Shown here piece by piece: positions 6,577-7,611 of a stretch of DNA of 7,611 nt. Source of the stretch: Anaerolineales bacterium (GTDB lineage Bacteria > Chloroflexota > Anaerolineae > Anaerolineales > Villigracilaceae). The stretch is from positions 1-7,611 of the forward strand of contig JANWWB010000433.1 of the NCBI GenBank assembly GCA_025056515.1, given 5' to 3'. The notes below the pieces were generated by a model. That model saw nothing but the letters and a program-made list of their open reading frames with translations. It was not told the origin of the DNA and made no database searches. Position 1 is the first letter of the stretch; each line of letters starts with the position of its first letter. The position numbers and the translations under genes were made by a program.

Positions 6577-7611
6577 ATGCGCCCTGTATTTGTCCTCTTG
6601 CTGCTTAGCCTTTTGCTGCTCCCGGCTTGCCAAGCCCGGCCTTTGCCTCCCGGCTGGAGGCCAGAGACTTTGCGCTTGCTCGACCCTCTAGACGCACCTA
6701 GCCCCTCCACAGAACTCCTAGCGCTCTACCTTCGCCAACGAGGCGCAGACCTCGAAATCCGCCTCGATTTCCTCGACATCCCCCTCCATCCCGACTACGA
6801 CCTGCTCCTCATCCTGTCCACGCCCCTTGAAACGCTGCACCTGACCTTCCCAGCAAATGATCTGCCGACTGTTTCTCCGCCAAGTCGGCTCCGTCCCCGC
6901 ATCGTTCGCGACCCCTGGCTGGATATCGTGATTATTCGGCTAAATCGCCACTTGATTTTCTCTCCCTTCACCATCCAAGCTTTTGTTTCGCCGGTCAACC
7001 AACCTAGCGTTGCCGATCGAACTGACCCGATTCGTTCGGACGCCTTACCACCCACCCGTCGCGCTCCCGTCCTACTAGTCTTTTCCGATGTCTTCCATGC
7101 CTACACCCCGGCACAAGCATTGCGACGCTGGGACGGCGCTCATACCGGTCCGCGCGGCGGACGGCACGGACTGCGGCATCTGCTCGAGGCTTCACAGTTC
7201 CATCAACTGCCGGTGGTCTTGTTGGATGTCAAAAACCCGGCCAGCCTAGCAGCGCTCGAATATGTCGGTGGCTTAGGAAAAATCCGCAATCTGGCCGAAC
7301 GCGGCTTGCTCATCCTCCCCGAGGTAGCCTACAGCCAACCTGCAGAGCAAGCGCTCGCCTTGAGTCGGCAAGCAGCACGGGGATTCAGATTACCGGGAAG
7401 TTCCTTCGTCTATGCGGCCGCCGGCGAGGTACAGTCCAGCTATCGGCTCCAATTCTTGCCTCTCGACGACCCCACCCATTTAGCGCGCGCAGCCACGTTG
7501 CGCTTGGCGCCTTTGGTCACCGAGGAGACAGCGCAAGTGGATGAAAACGGTCTCACTTTGGCCATACGCCGAAGTCTGGCGCAGGCGCTCTTTGCCGATG
7601 CCCCGCCTCCT
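6577..7611 (+). CDS. Lipoprotein of unknown family, 3' end cut by window edge
   Basis: Translated by hand from an ATG one base after the cyclase stop; 345 codons stay open to the edge. MRPVFVLLLLSLLLLPAC is a lipoprotein signal: a hydrophobic run, then an LPAC lipobox with Cys18 as the lipidated residue. The mature part should be anchored outside the membrane. No family is recognised. Two regions are visible: about 28-140, with alternating strands and charged loops, and about 160 onward, which looks like an alpha/beta fold (VLLVFSDVFHAY at 165-176, PVVLLDVK at 212-219, LLILPEVA at 244-251). Between these strands sits a polar loop, RRWDGAHTGPRGGRHG (183-198), rich in His, Asp, Arg and Gly, that looks like an active or binding site. 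There is no clear ribosome binding site, so translation probably depends on the cyclase gene. A carbohydrate-active or sensor role is conceivable but unsupported. Confidence 0.85.
   Translation, partial: MRPVFVLLLLSLLLLPACQARPLPPGWRPETLRLLDPLDAPSPSTELLALYLRQRGADLEIRLDFLDIPLHPDYDLLLILSTPLETLHLTFPANDLPTVSPPSRLRPRIVRDPWLDIVIIRLNRHLIFSPFTIQAFVSPVNQPSVADRTDPIRSDALPPTRRAPVLLVFSDVFHAYTPAQALRRWDGAHTGPRGGRHGLRHLLEASQFHQLPVVLLDVKNPASLAALEYVGGLGKIRNLAERGLLILPEVAYSQPAEQALALSRQAARGFRLPGSSFVYAAAGEVQSSYRLQFLPLDDPTHLARAATLRLAPLVTEETAQVDENGLTLAIRRSLAQALFADAPPP

Overview
The window looks like chromosomal DNA of a free-living bacterium with somewhat more than half G+C by eye. The gene mix fits a member of the Chloroflexota (Anaerolineae-like), but this is an inference from gene content and no marker gene is present. 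The mix is a CHASE2 adenylate cyclase, a HemY-like FAD oxidoreductase, an LPG-synthase-type membrane protein, a CitE-like lyase, a PIN toxin-antitoxin pair and apparently leaderless promoters.

The left two thirds (1-4504) is read on the minus strand, from high to low coordinates. First comes an integral membrane protein of the LPG_synthase_TM/UPF0104 family (4504-3500, GTG start). Next is a compact type II toxin-antitoxin operon: a FitA-like ribbon-helix-helix antitoxin (3299-3057) overlapping by ATGA a VapC/FitB-like PIN toxin (3060-2662). It has a near-consensus sigma-70 promoter and an inverted-repeat operator. Then comes a former three-gene operon: a HemY/amine-oxidase-like FAD oxidoreductase (2548-1250), a decayed gene joined to it by an ATGA overlap (1253-819), and a CitE/CLYBL-type CoA-ester lyase (790-1) that runs off the left edge.

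The decayed gene is the main discovery. Read across three segments in two frames, it rebuilds a YgjP-type (DUF45/WLM-like) zinc metallopeptidase, including RTRW, a HELVH zinc motif with correctly spaced third His, FW and the C-terminal tail. It is broken by two one-base frameshifts and two Trp-to-stop changes, and the middle of the protein is missing.

The right third (4722-7611) is read on the plus strand, divergent from the membrane protein gene. A CHASE2-domain class III adenylate cyclase (4722-6575) is followed after a single base (TGA-T-ATG) by a lipoprotein of unknown family (6577-edge). The cyclase has an outside sensor domain, and the lipoprotein would also sit outside, so the pair may be one sensory unit. 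Both divergent genes at the 4505-4721 junction have a -10 hexamer only 6-7 nt before the start codon and no ribosome binding site, which suggests leaderless mRNAs.

I saw no tRNA, rRNA, CRISPR array or insertion sequence.
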